Origin: Margaritifera margaritifera
Taxonomy: Eukaryota > Mollusca > Bivalvia > Unionida > Margaritiferidae
Length of the DNA: 64,000 bases
Direction: 5' to 3'
NCBI GenBank assembly: GCA_029931535.1
Contig: JAQPZY010001419.1
Location: 124,001 to 188,000, forward strand
This document shows, in pieces, positions 58,290-64,000 of this stretch. The translations under genes and the position numbers were made by a program. Every line of letters begins with the position of its first letter. Position 1 is the first letter of the stretch. The notes beneath the pieces were generated by a model. That model saw only the letters and a program-made list of their open reading frames with translations. It was not told the DNA's origin and did not search any database.

Positions 58290-58970
58290 AACATTTAAAG
58301 AAAATAAAAGGGTGTCCTGGAGACCAAGATATTCGTGCTAATATCTTTGCAATAGATACGATCTCAAACGAATATGCAGTACACAGCCAAGACTGTCAAA
58401 GTTAGACTGATAAATTGTAGTTGAAAAATATTTTAAAACGCACAATATCAAATTCAGTTCGTCTTTAATCTTTCAGAAATAACTGAACAGAAACAAAATT
58501 GGCGATGGAATAACAAACTTGTAAGTCGTAAAAGGTTCGCTACTACAATTTTGCTCAAACGACCACAATGAAATGACATCTACGTCTTTTCAACAGAAAG
58601 CCCAGCACTCAATTTCCTTTAGTTCCTCAAAAGTTTTTACAAAGAAACAAATTACAATGCAAGGGCAAACTTGGTCGAAGAGGCTGCAACCTTTATTTTT
58701 ACAGCATACAGGTGATGATCAACCACAACCAAAATGTTAATTGAAAGTCCCATCCCAAATCTGGTCATTTATTTTCAGAATTTCTGTGTAAACCAGGTGG
58801 AATAAATTTTTAAAAAATGTTGATGAAACAAGAAATGGAGCAGTCAGAAGATGGCAAATATCGCTTTTGTTGAGACTGCGATTAATACAGACGCATAAAC
58901 AAAAACCAAATGGGCAATCTGGGTCACAGTTAATTTATCTTCGATACGTTTACAGATGTATAATGATTTA
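58290..58970. other. Non-coding stretch
   Basis: No supported feature between the 54-58 kb element and the next repeat array. Confidence 0.35.
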
Positions 58971-58974
58971 ATAA

Positions 58975-60130
58975 TCCTCCATTTAGGCACTTGTATGGTA
59001 TGGTCGACCCTGTGGATTAGCAAAATGGTCTTGATGACCCGGATTTGTGGTCTCTTTATACGGTCTTAAACTAAGCTTACTGTGCAGAAACCATGATTTT
59101 CTTGCTAGACTTGCTATGACGGACCTCTGACCCAAGAATCTAACGGTTTCTTTATTACCACAGGTGAAAGCCATCCACAAAAATTGGTAAAGTAATTTGT
59201 TCTAAACAGTTCATCTGCAAAACCCAATTTTGTTTTAGCCAGTGACCTTGAACTTGTGACCCCCCCCCCCAAATATATATACCTCTTCCATACAGGACGT
59301 GCAAACCATCCACAAACTTGTGCAAGGAACTTGCTCTACAGCAAACGTTACTCGGCAAAACCCATTTTTCTGGCTCGTTTTAATTGCACTTTTAACATTA
59401 TTGGCTACATCATTTGGAGTAAACAAGAGCGAAATGCCTTTGCCAGAGACATCCTGGCAGGTGACAAAGGCAAGCCTAGATGGCCATCGAACCCGTTACC
59501 CTTGGATTGGGAGTCTGACGATAAGGACCTTGACCTTCTGAAGCAAAAATCAATAGACCTTATCCATACCTTATGTGCAAAACCCCCCATCTTTATGGCA
59601 AGAGGTCCAGAAGTTAAGTTATCAAGCAAATTACCCCCCCCCCCCTTTCTTTCCTTCACCAAGACGTCGACATTCGATTCTTGACCCCAAAATCAGTAGG
59701 CTTCAGTGGCGTACTGATAATGGTAAATATGCCCGGGGCGACGATGATGACCCAAAAGTTCAGAATACGAGGCCCGAATTTTTATCAGCTGTTTTGGCGC
59801 CCGGGGCAACCGTGTCGTCCCACCCCCCTTAGTACGCTACAGGTAGGCTTTGATCTTGTACCCAACACCCAAGTCATTTACAAAGTTTGGTTACAGTAGA
59901 TGGTACATAAAAAAATATTGTGCAAAAACCATCCTTCTGACTGTGTTAGTGACCAGGACCGTTTCATCCTAAAATCAACAGACTTCTGTACCCGAAGTGC
60001 AAGCCATCCAGAGTGACAACTTTAGATAGTGAACTTACCTTGATCCTGAAATCAATAGCGTTCTACCTTACTCCAAGTACAAACCCTCCACAAAGTTTGG
60101 TAACTATAGGTGGTGGACATCTAGAGTTGT
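58975..60130. repeat. Diverged repeat array, about 140 bp units
   Basis: Recurrent words are ccatccacaaacttg or ccacaaagtttggt, followed by an accttgacct-like word and aaatcaatag. They are seen near 59170, 59308, 59540, 59865, 60000 and 60085. The array is interrupted by a hAT MITE at 59704. Overlapping frames of 60-142 codons on both strands are repeat artefacts. Confidence 0.55.
59696..59850. mobile_element. hAT-type MITE, 139 bp, perfect 8-bp target duplication
   Basis: The element at 59704-59842 begins cagtggcgtact and ends agtacgctacag. Both flanks are gtaggctt (59696-59703 and 59843-59850). It is non-coding and inserted into the diverged array. Confidence 0.9.
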
Positions 60131-60309
60131 GTGGAAATCAAATTGGTAATAGGATTAATGGACACGACACCGCATGCTCCGCCTTGTGGCAGGTGTGCAA
60201 GAAGTGTATATCGTCACTGAAGCTTCAAAATTATGCAAGTGATCCACATTTATTATGGTGGCGTGCTACTCGTTCTACAAATGCAAATAAACTTTCACGG
60301 TAAATGTGT

Positions 60310-61480
60310 ACATTTGACAATGCCAACCGATGCCTATGACACCTGGGGTCTAGTACAAGCTCTCCTTCACTCTGTGCAGGCAAGCAAAAAGGTTACACTA
60401 TTACTTGACCTGCAGCTTGTTAGTATTAGGCTCCCTACTAAATTTAGCTTAAATCCATCAAGTACTTCAAAAGCAGAAATGTAAGCAAGAATTCTCTCTA
60501 GTCATCATCCAACAGACCTGAATTTTAAACTAGTATTACAAGACGGAACATTTTTCTTGCACAGGAAAACAAACTATAGCTGTCAAATACGGGACGAGAA
60601 ACCAACCAGCTTGAAAGTATGATATTTACACAACTATAAAGACCTTTTATAAAACTGATTACTATGCCAGACCTATATTCATATCGGAGATTAAAAACGA
60701 TTCAATGGTTTGGTTTTGTGGGGTTGAATGCCACTTTTTTCAGCACATGATAGGCTATACATGACAGCCTGACCATTTAGTGAAAGAAGAACCACCGACC
60801 CATGGAAAGCTACTGTCAAAGCTTTCTCATACCCGTGTTGGTCAAGCCAAGACTAGAACTTGCATGAACATGGGTAAGACCAGCTGGGTCAAACTTGTTT
60901 GCTATGGCCGGCTATATTCGATATAAATAATAATAAATAATGAGTGTGGCGACTGTATTCGGCCCATATGTTTGACACCCCTGCCTTGGACCATTCAGAT
61001 AAACTGGGGCCCTAAAAAAAGGTTTTGAACACAATTGTATAAAAAAGTTTATTGTCGTTAAAAAAAGTTGTTTTTTGCTTTCAATGTAAAAATGCTAAAG
61101 TTCTTCATAAAAAATAAAATCTTGTAAAATGCATGAAATGCCCTGAGCATGTCAGCCCTCCAAAATAGTTGTGTACCTGAAAAGAAAGAAAGACCAAATT
61201 AGCACACATTAAATCTTTTCATGAAGGAATGCATGTCAATGAACAGATTCAAGATGTTGGCACACCAAAAAATGTCCCAATTTCAAGTAGTGATGAAAAA
61301 GACCAATCACCACATTTAATGATGCAGTGTTATTAACTTGTGAAATGAAAGGAATAAACTACACATCTGAAACAATTTACTATCTGAAGACTTCCTTTCA
61401 TGTCTATAAAAGGATAATATGCAGAATTATTACTCTATTTAATTCTTTTCAATATTTTTAAAACTTTGATGACACATTAT
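60310..61480. other. Non-coding stretch
   Basis: No gene or clear repeat could be supported. Confidence 0.35.
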
Positions 61481-61500
61481 ACAATTGTGGGCTTTGTAGC

Positions 61501-61571
61501 ATTTTATTGAGCTGTGAAATATGATACTGGCCACTCTGAAGCCAACATCACATTTCATAGCTCAGTAAAAC
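61501..61571. repeat. Hairpin, about 32 bp arms
   Basis: Left arm 61501-61533 (attttattgagctgtgaaat) and right arm 61540-61571 are reverse complements with a few mismatches and a six-base loop. Confidence 0.65.
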
Positions 61572-61989
61572 ATTATTGAGCAGAACAAAACATTGCTTTA
61601 TTACTTTCATAAAGTAATCTAGAAATATCTCTACACATGCACAATATTTTGTTGTGGAGCTGAACTCGCTCTCCAAGGAAACCAATATACTGTATTACTG
61701 TTGAACACTTGTGACCTGTTCAGCATTCAGAATTTTTTTTTACAAAGGCAATACAAATATTTCTCAAATTAACAATGTACCTACATTTATAAAATCACGT
61801 TACTGCTTGTTTTTCTTGCAATTACAGAGCAAGGTGGCTTACAAGAGGCCCAAGTGTGCTAGATATTGCTCACTTAGCCGAGGTCTATCAAAATGGTTAA
61901 ATGTACATACAGTTGGCTAAGAAATAGGAGGGAGTAGATTGATTTCTGTAGAAATTTCTTCCAAAACTGTTGAATGCTCACGTTATAAA

Positions 61990-62385
61990 AGTGACCATTT
62001 CAAGGTTTCTCCATTTTTAGCAACTTCACATTAGAAAGTACACTGGCATCAATTCCAAAGGACAAAGACCTTAATCCCTGAATGCTTTCTGTGAAACTTT
62101 GTCCAATTCTGCTGTGGTTTTTTTTGATAAAGTTGTTTAAATGTTTTCTATTTTTAGTAATGGTGACCATATTTGAGGACTGATCAGCACAATTTATACA
62201 AAATTAATATCTCCTCATGACAGGATAAATTCTGTGGAGCAGTTTGGAGAGGTCATTTAAACTTTAAAGGCCATCATGCCAGGATGCTATCTGTCAAAAT
62301 TTGGTTGCAATGAGTCAAGTGCTTTTTAAGAAATTAGCAATTGTTGCCGTACCACAAGCTCACTTGTCCTTATGATCTGGTGAAC
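61990..62385. repeat. Short piece of the 130-bp satellite family
   Basis: About three units with tttttagtaatggtgaccat, ctgaatgctttctgtgaa and tctgtggagcagttt, ending acaagctcacttgtcc. It belongs to the array family at 54270-56690, in the same orientation. Confidence 0.7.
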
Positions 62386-62399
62386 TAACATTGAAATTA

Positions 62400-64000
62400 T
62401 CTTATTTCAACAAGCTTTTTCATTGAACAAATGAAGAATTAAATCCAGACATGCAAAAATCGATCTCTGCAACTTCTGAGAAATCCAGAACCGAATAGGT
62501 TTGTTGGTTATCGATCAATATTTTCAATGACATTGTAAAAAGAAACATTTACATCATAACAACATGTTTGAAATGAATGTATTTTATCATCTTCTTTAGT
62601 TGAACCTTCAATCAGTTTATGTTAATATTCATAATGCCCCATATGCTGATATTTATTTTCTTTTCATCATTTAGCAACTAATACTATACTAAATGCATCT
62701 TGTTGCGACCTATTAATAAACAAGACTTGCTTGTCATTCCAAATAAGTTTTCATGTCAATATAAAAAACTATTTCTGTAAAGTTAATATTCATGTAAGAA
62801 GGCATAGGAATTTACCAATTTTGCACAAGTTTACAATGAACGAGGTCTATCTCTGCATTTCATCTTTGATAAAAACCATTAGTTTTATTTTCATCTTTGA
62901 TACATACTGTCTACATCAAATTTTATAACAGTAATATCATATGCTACTAAACAAAGTTAATATACATACATGTAGCGTACAACTACTTTACCTGGTGATT
63001 ACATTAAGGTGTCCATCGGGGAATTAAGGGCTGGTTATTTTCTGATATTCCTGCTTAATTCTGGTCATTTCAGGTCTTTTCTTCTTTACAATTCAGCCAT
63101 TAAAATGGCTTTTTAGGGTTTTAGAGAAAATTTCCCTTTTTGGACCACTGCAGATTCATGGCTTTCATTGAAGATCATTCCACCTAGTTATTTGCTAAAA
63201 GATCTCATACTTCGACATTGACAGTATTAAAGGGTGTCCACATTTTCTTTAAATCCATACTTGTACATTTTTATTTTCTAATGCTGACTTTTTTTCAATG
63301 AAAAATTTAAGATTAGTGAAAAACAAAGCAACAGTTATGTATCATATGACATTGCTGGTATAATCTATTTTGAATTATTCTAATATTTATTGCATACGAA
63401 GTGAATTTGCTTTTAAGATACTCTGGTTTATCTGTTAATTAAATGATGTCAGCCAGCAACAAATGCATTTAAAGCTATGATTATAACCACTAGTTAAAAA
63501 TTCAATGACTAAAAATAGTGGACACCCTCAAGTGAAAGAAATGTCTCCTGGATTATTTTTGTCTAATGTACAATCAGCTATAAGCATCTGTAAAAGCTTT
63601 AAAGACATATTATTAATGTGATCGACAAGACACAATGCAATTTTAGCAAATGGAAATATCTGATATTCTGATTTACATGTACCAAAATATTTTGAAGTGT
63701 GGCATTTACAAAGTTGAAAAATAGATATACAAATGTCAATTTGTCAATACAACCAAGCAATATTACATTTTAAAAATAAGACACCAATCAATTTTTCACC
63801 CTTTCTAAAGTTAAAGTTTCATTGTTAAATAGTGTTAAATTAAATAGCACAAGTATAAAAGTTGCTTCATCTTTTTTTTTTTTTTAAGTCTCAAAACCTG
63901 CATGCAAAAACAATAAAATGAAGTTTATACACTATAAGAAGATTACATCTCCAACAAACATTTGAATTCATTTATACGAAGGAGCTTAAATCCTTCTGAA
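62400..64000. other. AT-rich non-coding stretch
   Basis: No gene, RNA or structured repeat supported. A 15-base T run is near 63870-63887. Confidence 0.4.

Noticed and set aside
59256..59684. 142-codon plus-strand frame
   Set aside because: Falls inside the diverged repeat array with homopolymer C runs; overlapping frames on both strands are similarly open.

Overview
The window looks like AT-rich nuclear DNA from an invertebrate animal, most likely a marine mollusc and probably a bivalve. The reasons are one spliced host gene with consensus GT/AG sites, long introns, abundant microsatellites, tRNA-derived SINE-like units, several non-LTR retrotransposon remnants, hAT-type MITEs, fold-back elements and arrays of diverged 130-150 bp repeats. 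IAP (BIR) genes and repeat types of this sort are prominent in bivalves. The organism call is inference; no database search was possible. The only host gene I can support is a BIR-domain (inhibitor-of-apoptosis type) gene on the minus strand. Four coding exons run from a start codon at 8351 down to 3538, with matching phases at all three introns. Its later exons should lie in or beyond the first 3.5 kb, where I could not find them. | Layout: 0-1.2 kb tandem and dispersed repeats; 2.35-2.78 kb a LINE 3' end; 3.5-8.35 kb the BIR gene; about 10.05-17.16 kb a GC-richer block of decayed minus-strand ORFs. That block is a degenerate Polinton/adintovirus-like endogenous element: protein-primed-type family B DNA polymerase, FtsK/A32-type ATPase, a zinc-ribbon protein, a structural-type ORF and several small ORFs, with no integrase or capsid gene recognised. 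18.6-20.75 kb holds hairpin elements. 19.8-24.8 kb is a large fold-back (long inverted repeat) element whose left arm is split by later insertions: a hairpin, a LINE with its tail, and a hAT MITE in the core. 24.8-26.6 kb carries SINE-like units and 27.1-27.4 kb a palindrome. 28.0-30.2 kb is a diverged array rich in TGACCTTGA. 30.6-31.5 kb is a probable solo LTR. 39.0-41.5 kb is a second inverted-repeat element with a CCHC zinc-knuckle-like frame inside. 45.25-45.7 kb is a GIY-YIG (Penelope-type) remnant, 47.9-49.4 kb a CR1/L2-like LINE fragment, and 50.0 and 51.5 kb carry hAT MITEs. 54.05-58.29 kb is a 4.2 kb non-coding element with about 200 bp terminal inverted repeats and an internal satellite-like array. 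59-60 kb is another diverged repeat array with a further hAT MITE, and 62-62.4 kb a short piece of the 130-bp family. | The strongest candidate for something little described is the 10-17 kb element, with its compact one-strand gene order and TATA-like boxes immediately before several start codons. It is broken by stops and frameshifts and is read here as a fossil insertion upstream of the BIR gene.
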